Shown here: positions 1-5,601 of the stretch, in pieces
How positions within the stretch are numbered: the stretch's first letter is position 1
How the letters are laid out: each line of letters opens with the position of its first letter
Source of the DNA: Gammaproteobacteria bacterium
Lineage (GTDB): Bacteria; Pseudomonadota; Gammaproteobacteria; Pseudomonadales; Pseudohongiellaceae
Assembly: GCA_003556835.1 (NCBI GenBank)
Contig: PWQG01000080.1
Span: forward strand, 1-5,601
DNA length: 5,601 nt
Reading direction: 5' to 3'
Position numbers and translations under genes: made by a program
Notes under the pieces: model-generated
What the model saw: only the letters and a program-made list of their open reading frames with translations
Database searches by the model: none
Told to the model about the DNA's origin: nothing

Positions 1-1629
1 GGCAGGGACCTGCGCTACCAGTATGTCAATCGCAAGGTGGCAGACTATGTCGGTGTGCCCGCGGAGAAGATCATCGGTGGGCAGGACGAGCAGTTCTTCG
101 ATCCGCAGACTGCCGAGCGCCTGCATGAGAACGACCGGCGAGTGCTGGAACACGGTGAGCGGGTCGCACGGGAGGAAGTCAACCGGACCCTGGCCGGTGG
201 TGAAACCCGAAGCTTTCTCTCGGTCAAGATCCCTTTGCGTGATACACGGGGTGAAATCTACGCGCTGTGCGGTATTTCCACCGACATCACCGAGCACCGC
301 GAAATCCAGAATGAATTACACCGCCTGGCCTTCTACGATCCCCTTACCACCCTGCCGAACCGTCGCCTGATGCTGGATCGCCTGAGTCATGCCCTGGCCA
401 GTCATGCAGAGACCGGATTCGAAGGTGCCCTGTTGATCGTGGATCTGGACAATTTCAAGACCCTCAACGATTCCCAGGGGCATGAGCGGGGTGATCAGTT
501 GCTGCGTCAGGTGGGTGAGCGACTGGGAGAAGGGCTGCGCCCCACCGACACCCTGGGTCGACTGGGTGCGGATGAATTCCTGCTCATGCTGGAGGATCTG
601 AGCCTGGATACCGAACGTGCCATGGTGCAGGCGCGCGATACAGCGGAAGCGGTGTTGACCAGGCTGGATGGTCCCTTTGATCTGGACGGGGCATCGTATG
701 TCACCACCGCCAGCATTGGTGTTGCCCTCTTCTCGGACGCGCGCGGTGATGTTGATACCCTGCTCAAGGGCGTGGATCTGGCCCTCTCCTCCGCGAAGTC
801 GGCAGGGCGGCAGAGCCTGCGCTTTTTCAATCAACAGATGCAGGTCGAGATCAACCGGCGCACCCGGATCGAGGCGGCCCTGCGCCGGGCCATCAATGAG
901 GACCGGATCGAGCTGCATCTGCAGCCGCAATTCGATCTGCAGTCCCGGATCATCGGCCTGGAGGCGCTGGCACGTTGGCAGGATGCTGAACTGGGTCAGG
1001 TCTCTCCCGCTGACTTCATCCCTGTGGCCGAACTCTCCGGCCTGATTGTTCCTCTCGGTCAGCGGATCCTGGAACGCAGTTGTGAACTGCTGCGCAAGTG
1101 GCAGCAGATGCCGGGTCTGCGTGGCCTGAGCCTGGCGGTCAACATCAGTCCGGAACAGTTCCGGCATCCCGGTTTCGTGGATGACCTGCGTGACCTGATC
1201 AGCCGTGAGGGAATCGATCCCGGTCTGCTCGAACTGGAGATCACCGAAAGCCTGCTGATCGATGATCTGGAGAATACGATCTCCCGCATGGAACAGTTGC
1301 GGGAACTCGGCATCCGCTTCTCCCTGGATGACTTCGGCACCGGGTATGCTTCCCTGGGCTACCTCAAACGCCTGCCCCTGTATCAGCTCAAGATCGATCA
1401 GTCCTTCGTCAGTGATCTGTTGACAGATTCCAATGATGCCGCCATTGTTAGGACCATAATTGCACTGGGTGACAGCCTGGATCTGCGTGTGCTGGCCGAA
1501 GGGGTCGAGCAGGAAGCGCAGTTCCTGCGCCTGGATGAAATGGGCTGCAAGTTATTCCAGGGCTTCCATTTTGGTCGCCCCAAGCCCGTGGATGAATGGG
1601 AACGGCTGCTGGGAGAAGGCATGGATTGA
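1..1629 (+). CDS. PAS-GGDEF-EAL cyclic-di-GMP signalling protein, 5' partial
   Basis: The frame is open from base 1, so the N-terminus lies outside the window; the GTG at 37 is an internal valine. The visible part begins within a PAS fold (about 1-300, ending with a PAC-like strand before DITEHREIQNEL). A GGDEF domain follows (about 310-830, opening with the usual FYDPLTTLPNRR) and then an EAL domain (about 880-1615). The GGDEF signature reads GADEF (565-579), with the second glycine replaced, while an RxxD inhibitory-site motif (RPTD, 538-549) sits at the standard five-residue distance upstream. The EAL domain looks complete: EAL at 961-969, then NIS, ITES, DDFGTGY (from 1327), LKID, AEGVE and QGF. 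Family knowledge says these residues bind metal and hydrolyse c-di-GMP. I infer a PAS-controlled phosphodiesterase whose GGDEF domain is weak or inactive as a cyclase and may act as a regulatory nucleotide site. No TM segment is visible. Domain assignment is firm; net activity is inferred. Confidence 0.95.
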   Translation, partial: GRDLRYQYVNRKVADYVGVPAEKIIGGQDEQFFDPQTAERLHENDRRVLEHGERVAREEVNRTLAGGETRSFLSVKIPLRDTRGEIYALCGISTDITEHREIQNELHRLAFYDPLTTLPNRRLMLDRLSHALASHAETGFEGALLIVDLDNFKTLNDSQGHERGDQLLRQVGERLGEGLRPTDTLGRLGADEFLLMLEDLSLDTERAMVQARDTAEAVLTRLDGPFDLDGASYVTTASIGVALFSDARGDVDTLLKGVDLALSSAKSAGRQSLRFFNQQMQVEINRRTRIEAALRRAINEDRIELHLQPQFDLQSRIIGLEALARWQDAELGQVSPADFIPVAELSGLIVPLGQRILERSCELLRKWQQMPGLRGLSLAVNISPEQFRHPGFVDDLRDLISREGIDPGLLELEITESLLIDDLENTISRMEQLRELGIRFSLDDFGTGYASLGYLKRLPLYQLKIDQSFVSDLLTDSNDAAIVRTIIALGDSLDLRVLAEGVEQEAQFLRLDEMGCKLFQGFHFGRPKPVDEWERLLGEGMD

Positions 1630-1649
1630 GCCCGGACACCCGATACTGC

Positions 1650-1653
1650 GGAG
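1650..1653 (+). promoter_or_regulatory. Shine-Dalgarno supporting a TTG start
   Basis: GGAG lies 9 nt before the TTG at 1663. It is the reason for choosing TTG rather than the first in-frame ATG at 1705, which would remove 14 residues of the first hydrophobic segment. Confidence 0.55.
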
Positions 1654-1662
1654 TAGGCGGAC

Positions 1663-2892
1663 TTGGATCTGATTCTCTATGCCATACCAGCGTTTCTTGT
1701 GCTGATGCTGATCGAGATTGTCCTCGACCAGCGGCGCAGGACGGGGTACTACCGGGTCAATGATGCCATTGCCTCGCTGAGCACCGGTCTGCTCAGCCAG
1801 ACCATGGGTTTTGCCACCCGTTTCTTTGGATTTCTGGCCTATGCCACGCTCTGGACGGTGCTGCCGCATGCCGAGCTGGAGATGACTCCACTGCTGTGGG
1901 TGCTGGCCTTTGTACTGTATGACTTCTGCTATTACTGGAGTCATCGCTGCCAGCATATGATCAATGTGTTGTGGAGCATCCATGTGGTGCACCACCAGAG
2001 CGAGGAGTTCAACCTCACCACCGCGCTGCGCCAACCGTTCACCGGTTTCTGGCTGGGGGCGGTATTCTACCTGCCGCTGCTGTTCATCGGTTTTCCGCCG
2101 GAAGTCATTGTGGTGGTGGGTTCCCTCAATCTGATCTACCAGTACTGGATCCATACCCGTTTCATCGGTCACATGGGTTGGTACGAAAAGTATTTTGTCA
2201 CGCCGATGAACCACCGGGTGCACCACGCCATCAATGAGGGCTATATTGATCGCAACTTCGGCGGTGTGTTCATCGTCTGGGACCGGCTGTTCGGCACCTA
2301 TCAGGCGGAAATGCCCGAGGAGCCCTGTGTCTACGGTGTGCGCAAACCGTTGCAGAGCTGGAATCCGTTCTATGCCAATCTGCATGTGTACTGGCAACTG
2401 CTTCAGGACGCCTGGCACGCACGTCGCTGGCAGGACAAGTTCAGGATCTGGTTCATGCCCACGGGCTGGCGACCGGCCGATGTCGAAGAGCGCTATCCCT
2501 TGCCACGTTGCCTGCCCGACAGCCAGCAGAAATATGATCCGCTACCCGAATATCCGCTGGTGCTGGCCGTGATTGCCGGGCATCTGTTTCTGATGGGTTT
2601 CACAGTCTGGTTCCTGATGCAGGGGATGGCGCTGACGTTCACACTGGCGTTGGTGCATTTCCTGCCATTGGCCGGTGGCCTGTGGATCAACAGCCGCATT
2701 CTTGAGCAGCGTCGTGGCGCCGTGGCCAGCTCGTTCCTTTTCTGGGTGTTTTGTGCGCTTCTGCCCTGGTGGGTTGAAGGCTGGTTGTTACCGCCCGGCC
2801 TTACCTCGTTGTTGTTTCTTGGTCTGGCTCTGCTCATGCCATTGGCTGATCGTGCGCGGCAGTGGTTACCGAGCCGACTGCAGAGCCCCTGA
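1663..2892 (+). CDS. Sterol desaturase/fatty acid hydroxylase superfamily membrane di-iron oxygenase, AGMO-like
   Basis: This 409-residue membrane protein carries the histidine clusters of the superfamily: HRCQH (H94, H98), HVVHH (H107, H110, H111) and HRVHH (H184, H187, H188), with further histidines at 164 and 170. In this family the histidines hold a di-iron centre that uses O2 to hydroxylate or desaturate a lipid. The segment after the third cluster (GGVFIVWDRLFGTY) is also typical. Unlike short bacterial members of about 250-300 residues, it has a C-terminal extension (about residues 295-405) with several hydrophobic helices, an arrangement resembling alkylglycerol monooxygenase (TMEM195) relatives. 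The substrate cannot be told from sequence. The TTG start has GGAG 9 nt upstream. The gene follows the EAL gene by 33 nt on the same strand with no terminator seen, so co-transcription is possible. Its TGA (2890-2892) overlaps the GAGGAG ahead of the next open frame. Confidence 0.9.
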   Translation: MDLILYAIPAFLVLMLIEIVLDQRRRTGYYRVNDAIASLSTGLLSQTMGFATRFFGFLAYATLWTVLPHAELEMTPLLWVLAFVLYDFCYYWSHRCQHMINVLWSIHVVHHQSEEFNLTTALRQPFTGFWLGAVFYLPLLFIGFPPEVIVVVGSLNLIYQYWIHTRFIGHMGWYEKYFVTPMNHRVHHAINEGYIDRNFGGVFIVWDRLFGTYQAEMPEEPCVYGVRKPLQSWNPFYANLHVYWQLLQDAWHARRWQDKFRIWFMPTGWRPADVEERYPLPRCLPDSQQKYDPLPEYPLVLAVIAGHLFLMGFTVWFLMQGMALTFTLALVHFLPLAGGLWINSRILEQRRGAVASSFLFWVFCALLPWWVEGWLLPPGLTSLLFLGLALLMPLADRARQWLPSRLQSP

Positions 2893-2901
2893 GGAGTTCG
2901 G

Positions 2902-3223
2902 ATGGACTTGCAACTACAGGTGCTGGAGGAGAGGCGATTTCTCACCCGCGATGTTCCTTCCCATTGGGGAGATTCCGAAGCCGCCAAGGCACTGGGTCTG
3001 GAAACCTACCTCAGCGTGCCGGTGTATCGCAACGAAGGGGGGGGATCTTTGGCACGCTTTGTGGCGCGTGCATTCAGCCGCTTGATGATGAGCGTTGATA
3101 GCGGACATGAGCTGGCAGGCGAATGCCTATGCTGATGTGCTGGTCGCCGAGGCGGACAAGGCCATGTACGAAGACAAGCAGCGCAGAAGGTCGGGCTTTC
3201 AAGCCGAATCGAAACATGTTTAG
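2902..3223 (+). pseudogene. Relic of a GAF-GGDEF diguanylate cyclase (DgcP/YeaP-like), frameshifted and internally deleted
   Basis: The first frame (ATG 2902, GAGGAG five bases upstream) encodes FLTRDVPSHWGDSEAAKALG followed by LETYLSVPVYRNEGG. This closely resembles the middle of the GAF domain of E. coli DgcP/YeaP (DEVPDRWGD..., then FLSTPI). The match breaks at a run of eight G (3037-3044) and resumes in another frame at 3045 as IFGTLCGACIQPLDDER, ending at TGA 3096-3098; DgcP has FYGTLCAAS here. Soon after, a third frame gives YADVLVAEADKAMYEDKQRR and stops at TAG 3221-3223, matching the extreme C-terminus of a GGDEF domain (DgcP: ADIAMYQEKK). The rest of the GAF domain, the whole GGDEF core and its catalytic motif are absent, as is roughly the first 80-100 residues of a DgcP-type GAF domain. 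The ATG and ribosome site could still yield a 77-residue peptide, but I see no reason to think it functions. The comparison is from memory of DgcP, not an alignment run. Confidence 0.82.
3037..3044 (+). repeat. G8 homopolymer at the frameshift point of the relic
   Basis: Eight consecutive G separate the two GAF frames. Six or nine G would join NEGG to IFGTLC in one frame, so a replication slip of +2 or -1 explains the break. Confidence 0.7.
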
Positions 3224-3226
3224 AAT
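3221..3226 (+). promoter_or_regulatory. Possible -10 element for the CopD/HemJ-like gene
   Basis: TAGAAT matches the sigma-70 -10 consensus at five of six positions and lies 18 nt before the ATG at 3245. The best -35 at a suitable distance (TTCAAG, 3198-3203) is poor, matching at three positions. It overlaps the stop codon of the diguanylate cyclase relic. Weak evidence. Confidence 0.22.
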
Positions 3227-3244
3227 ACCGTCCACTCTCGCGGA

Positions 3245-3703
3245 ATGGACGGGATGCTCTGGTTTCTGATCCTGCACATCGTGGCCCTGCTGCTCTGGGC
3301 GGCAGCCTTGCTGTACATGCCACTGCTGCTTGCCGCGGGGCAGGCGTGGCATTCCGACCTGCCAGGGCAGCGTCATGGTCACGAGTCCCTGCTGCGTTTC
3401 CTGTTTACACGATTTGCGACACCTGTCGCCCTGCTGACCATAGCTTCCGGTTCCGCCGTATTCATGCTGGCCGAGCTCCGGGATATCTGGATGCTGGTGA
3501 AACTCGCGCTGGTGGTGGTTCTGGTCAGCTGCCATGCCCTGCTGGGCTGGCTCATCATACGCCACGAGGCCGGTCTGGTGGCGAACACGCAGCGCTGGGC
3601 ACGACTGCTACTGCTGACATCCCTGGTCCTGATCCTGCTGACCTTCTGGCTGGTATTGGCCAAGCCGGTGCTGGAGTTGCCACCATGGATGCAGACGCTG
3701 TGA
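3245..3703 (+). CDS. CopD/HemJ-like four-helix membrane protein
   Basis: This 152-residue, strongly hydrophobic protein has about four membrane helices (near residues 5-31, 57-77, 84-105 and 119-139). The pattern LHIVALLLWAAALLYMP, then FATPVALLTIASG, then VKLALVVVLVSCHALLGW follows the layout of HemJ (protoporphyrinogen oxidase) and the related CopD-type membrane family. Conserved-looking residues are H11, K86 and H97; a His and a Lys at such positions are important in HemJ. Total length also fits HemJ (about 140-150). However, the loop histidine of HemJ's YLPRLFVYH motif is not present after YMP, so true HemJ activity is uncertain and CopD-like is the safer name. ATG 3254 is an equally good start: GGA lies 9 nt before it, and MLWFLILH then matches the HemJ N-terminus. 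The gene ends 5 nt from the end of the convergent DUF2231 gene. Neighbouring oxidase genes suggest a role in heme or copper supply, which is inference. Confidence 0.7.
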   Translation: MDGMLWFLILHIVALLLWAAALLYMPLLLAAGQAWHSDLPGQRHGHESLLRFLFTRFATPVALLTIASGSAVFMLAELRDIWMLVKLALVVVLVSCHALLGWLIIRHEAGLVANTQRWARLLLLTSLVLILLTFWLVLAKPVLELPPWMQTL

Positions 3704-3708
3704 TGCGC

Positions 3709-4209
3709 TCAATTGCCCACCCTGTCCTGCGCCTTCGCGGCCTCGTCCGTATCCACGCCAACGGCGTACTCGTAAACCAGTTGTCCCCCAAGGAATCCGG
3801 TGATGGCGATCAGGGGTGCACTGAGCAGGGAGACGGTCAGGCCCAATGGGACCAGGTTGCTGACCGGATCACCGATGCGCAGCAACCAGTTCCAGCTCGC
3901 CAGCGAGAGCAGCATCACGGCAAAAATACCATGGCACCATGCAGTGATCAGGCGACGGATGCGGCGCACGCTGCCCAGGTCGATGAGGCCGGCGAGGCCC
4001 GAAATCCAGCCGCCGCAAGCGCCCACGCCAGCCAGCCAGAGTCCAGCCCGTGCCCAGAACACATCGCCAGTGGCAACATAGGCCAGATCGGTGGCCACCA
4101 GGGCGATCAGTGCCGCGACCGGGAAGTGGATCAGCACCGGATGCAGCGGGTGGCCGAAGATGGCCAAACGGCTGCTGATGGGTTCGGGAAGAAGTTTGCG
4201 TACGGACAT
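3709..4209 (-). CDS. DUF2231 family membrane protein
   Basis: This 166-residue protein, read from ATG at 4209-4207, carries the family signature GHPLHPVLIHFP (residues 19-30) at the start of its first helix. It has four predicted membrane segments (about 25-46, 55-77, 90-110 and 120-145), and WCHG gives a further conserved-type histidine in the third. The function of DUF2231 is not established. The histidines inside helices suggest heme or metal binding, which is inference only. The frame stays open upstream of 4209 to 4437, but that part reads as a polar shadow of subunit II, and the family signature begins soon after the chosen ATG. No clear ribosome site is visible. The gene is divergent from the oxidase operon and convergent with the CopD/HemJ-like gene. 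No terminator fits in the 5-nt gap between the convergent stops. Confidence 0.85.
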   Translation of the reverse strand: MSVRKLLPEPISSRLAIFGHPLHPVLIHFPVAALIALVATDLAYVATGDVFWARAGLWLAGVGACGGWISGLAGLIDLGSVRRIRRLITAWCHGIFAVMLLSLASWNWLLRIGDPVSNLVPLGLTVSLLSAPLIAITGFLGGQLVYEYAVGVDTDEAAKAQDRVGN

Positions 4210-4230
4210 GGTCGCAGAATAGCAGTATCC

Positions 4231-4911
4231 GTGGCAGGCTTCACCCCCCTGATTCTGGGGGGATGCCAGGGTGAGTTCTCCATATTGGATCCGGCCGGCC
4301 CGGGGGCGGCATCGGTGGCCGGCTTGTGGTGGGGCATGCTCGGCTTCTCGACAATGGTATTGCTGGGTATATGTGTACTCTGGATCATGGCTGTGCGTCG
4401 TGATCCGGGTGAGGAGCTGCTGGAGGATGAGCGGCATTTCCGGCGCTGGATCATTGGTGGTGGCATCCTGTTGCCAACCGGAAGCATCGCGCTGTTACTA
4501 TTGTTCGGTATTCCGGCAGGGCACCGCATGCTGCCCCTGCCTGTCGAAGGAGAGGAGGCGCTGCGCATCGATGTCACCGCCAGTCAGTGGTTCTGGTCCG
4601 TGCACTATCCGGACCACGACATTGAACTGAGCAATACCCTGTATATCCCGGTGGGACGTCCGGTCGATGTCCATCTGGCCAGCAGTGATGTCATCCATTC
4701 TTTCTGGGTGCCGCGTCTCACTGGTAAGCTGGATGCCATCCCGGGGCGGGTCAATGTGCTGCGGCTGCAGGCCTCCGAGGCGGGAGACTATCGTGGCTCC
4801 TGCGCTGAATTCTGTGGTCTGCAACATGCCGGCATGCAGTTCGTGGTGCACGCCCGTTCTCCGGACGACTTCGCTGAGTGGTTGCAGGAGCAGGGGGACA
4901 GTAATGACTGA
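4231..4911 (+). CDS. coxB: Cytochrome c oxidase subunit II (CuA, apparent lipoprotein)
   Basis: This is the electron-entry subunit of a heme-copper oxidase. An apparent signal ends in a lipobox (LGGC, Cys codon at 4264). Two membrane helices follow (about 4309-4390 and 4447-4524), then a periplasmic cupredoxin domain. The aromatic patch QWFWSVHYP is present, as are the first CuA histidine (CAT 4696, in VIHSFWVPRLTGK) and the CuA motif CAEFCGLQHAGM (4801-4836, C-x3-C-x3-H-x2-M). All CuA ligands are therefore present. No cytochrome c domain follows, so this is not a caa3-type fusion. The start is doubtful. GTG 4231 avoids overlap with the divergent gene but leaves only 11 residues before the lipobox Cys and excludes the arginine pair just upstream. 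ATG 4141 and GTG 4150 are in frame but overlap the DUF2231 gene by about 60-70 nt. The end overlaps subunit I by 8 nt. Together with subunit I it resembles alternative CoxM/CoxN-type oxidases, from memory. Confidence 0.92.
   Translation: MAGFTPLILGGCQGEFSILDPAGPGAASVAGLWWGMLGFSTMVLLGICVLWIMAVRRDPGEELLEDERHFRRWIIGGGILLPTGSIALLLLFGIPAGHRMLPLPVEGEEALRIDVTASQWFWSVHYPDHDIELSNTLYIPVGRPVDVHLASSDVIHSFWVPRLTGKLDAIPGRVNVLRLQASEAGDYRGSCAEFCGLQHAGMQFVVHARSPDDFAEWLQEQGDSND
4232..4268 (+). repeat. Two-part inverted repeat (hairpin) in the subunit II signal-peptide codons
   Basis: CCCCCC (4244-4249) and GGGGGG (4257-4262) pair around a 7-nt loop. Outside this, TGGCA (4232-4236) pairs with TGCCA (4264-4268), leaving an asymmetric internal bulge of 7 and 1 nt. 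There is no U-tract, so it is not a standard terminator. It could affect translation start or simply reflect the Thr-Pro-Leu-Ile-Leu-Gly-Gly codons. Confidence 0.5.
4892..4898 (+). promoter_or_regulatory. Shine-Dalgarno of subunit I inside the subunit II coding end
   Basis: AGGGGGA lies 5 nt before the ATG at 4904. It sits within the last codons of subunit II, consistent with coupled translation of the two subunits. Confidence 0.55.
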
Positions 4912-5601
4912 GCAACGTGATCCGCTTCTGGCTCCCAAACACGAGGAATTCGAACGGGTATGGGGCAACCTGCCCGGTTGGGGCAGCCTGGCTGCGGTCA
5001 ATCACACCAGCATCGGTCTGCGCTTCATGGTCACCGGGTTGTTCTTTTTCCTGGTCGGCGGTGTGCTGGCCATGCTGGCAAGAACCCAGCTGGCTCTGCC
5101 TGAGCAGGAGATCATAGGGCCTGCGCGTTACAACCAGATCTTCACCATGCATGGCACGGTGATGATGTTCCTGTTCGCCATCCCGGTGTTGGAAGGGCTG
5201 GCGGTCTATATGATTCCCAAGATGATCGGGGCGCGCGACCTGGTGTTTCCGCGTATCAGTTCCCTCGGTTATTACTGCTATCTGTTTGGTGGCCTGATCA
5301 TCCTGTCCAGTCTGGCCCTGGATATGGCGCCGGATTCCGGCTGGTTCATGTACACGCCGCTCAGCAGTTCCGTGCATTCCCCCGGCCCCGGGTCGGACTT
5401 CTGGTTGCTGGGGATCACCTTCGTGGAAATCTCCGCCATGGCAACCGGGGTGGATCTGGTGGTTTCGATATTGCGCTCGCGGGCCAATGGCATGTCCCTG
5501 CGGCAGATGCCCCTGTTCTGCTGGTATGTGCTGGCCATGGCCCTGATGATTGTGTTCGGCTTTCCACCGCTGATCCTGGCGAGCATATTGCTGGAGCTGG
5601 A
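4904..5601 (+). CDS. ctaD: Cytochrome c oxidase subunit I, 3' partial
   Basis: The frame runs from ATG 4904 to the window edge without a stop, giving 232 residues of a protein that is normally 500 or more. It is the catalytic heme-copper subunit that reduces O2. Five membrane segments are visible (about residues 33-63, 78-105, 119-140, 160-185 and 198-228). FTMHGTVMMFLFAIP contains H83, the expected low-spin heme ligand, and GARDLVFPR follows with D112 at the D-channel entrance position. The binuclear-centre histidines and the GHPEVY region lie beyond the window. By eye against Rhodobacter subunit I, the D-channel asparagines N121 and N139 correspond to V101 and S119. As I recall, the sequence LLxLGI-type stretch and GARD-xxFPR resemble alternative CoxN-type subunits of alphaproteobacteria more than standard aa3 CtaD. 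The ATG overlaps the end of subunit II by 8 nt and has AGGGGGA 5 nt upstream, so the two are probably translationally coupled. Confidence 0.93.
   Translation, partial: MTEQRDPLLAPKHEEFERVWGNLPGWGSLAAVNHTSIGLRFMVTGLFFFLVGGVLAMLARTQLALPEQEIIGPARYNQIFTMHGTVMMFLFAIPVLEGLAVYMIPKMIGARDLVFPRISSLGYYCYLFGGLIILSSLALDMAPDSGWFMYTPLSSSVHSPGPGSDFWLLGITFVEISAMATGVDLVVSILRSRANGMSLRQMPLFCWYVLAMALMIVFGFPPLILASILLEL

Noticed and set aside
37..39. GTG as the start of the GGDEF-EAL gene
   Set aside because: The frame is open to base 1 and the codons before it (RYQYVNRK) continue a PAS domain, so the true start is outside the window.
316..1167. Long antisense open frame (283 codons) opposite the GGDEF-EAL gene
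   Set aside because: The translation is Gln/His/Arg-rich with no recognisable domain, and the + strand frame has unmistakable GGDEF and EAL motifs. It is a GC-driven shadow.
1552..2418. Long antisense open frame (288 codons) opposite the hydroxylase
   Set aside because: It is low in hydrophobic order, rich in Gln and His, and is the complement of the histidine-cluster protein. It also spans two real genes.
3037..3098. Programmed frameshift at the G8 run
   Set aside because: A shift into the next frame reaches a stop after about 17 codons and the GGDEF core is absent, so no functional product would result.
3704..3708. Bidirectional terminator between the convergent genes
   Set aside because: Only 5 nt separate the stops, and I see no strong hairpin with a T-run in the flanking coding ends.
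3346..4140. Upstream extension of the subunit II frame, open for about 800 nt
   Set aside because: This part is antisense to DUF2231 and out of frame with the CopD/HemJ-like gene. It is polar, of odd composition and has no domain, so it is open by base composition only.
4210..4437. N-terminal extension of the DUF2231 frame to the ATG at 4437
   Set aside because: It would add 76 polar residues antisense to the subunit II signal and first helix, before a family signature that normally lies near the N-terminus.

Overview
The window looks like a stretch of chromosome from a GC-rich proteobacterium, most likely a gammaproteobacterium. The support is indirect: high-GC codon use throughout, a PAS-GGDEF-EAL protein, a DgcP(YeaP)-type diguanylate cyclase remnant, and a proteobacterial-style cytochrome c oxidase pair. 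Genus cannot be named from the sequence. No RNA gene, CRISPR array, insertion sequence or integrase is visible.

Left part (1-3223, all + strand). The window opens inside a PAS-GGDEF-EAL cyclic-di-GMP protein with an altered GGDEF signature (GADEF) and a complete EAL catalytic set, so it probably degrades c-di-GMP. A 33-nt gap leads to a membrane di-iron hydroxylase of the sterol desaturase/fatty acid hydroxylase superfamily, with an AGMO-like hydrophobic C-terminal extension and a TTG start backed by a good Shine-Dalgarno sequence. Its stop codon runs into a relic of a second c-di-GMP gene. That relic holds a GAF fragment broken in a run of eight G, followed by only the last ~30 codons of a GGDEF domain, so most of the gene is gone.

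Right part (3245-5601). A small four-helix membrane protein of the CopD/HemJ type (+) meets a four-helix DUF2231 protein (-) tail to tail, 5 nt apart. DUF2231 is divergent from a heme-copper oxidase operon: subunit II (apparent lipoprotein, intact CuA site) overlapping by 8 nt with subunit I, which runs off the right edge. The two divergent starts are so close that the subunit II start is uncertain. A GC-rich hairpin sits in its signal-peptide codons.

How the genes may work together: the right-hand genes make a plausible respiratory module, with oxidase subunits beside two small membrane proteins, one of them from a family linked to heme or copper handling. The left-hand genes combine c-di-GMP signalling with a lipid-modifying enzyme, but nothing in the sequence beyond proximity and strand ties these functions together. 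The most notable points are the multiply broken diguanylate cyclase relic, the loss of the two canonical D-channel asparagines in subunit I, and the odd start region of subunit II. No wholly new system was identified.
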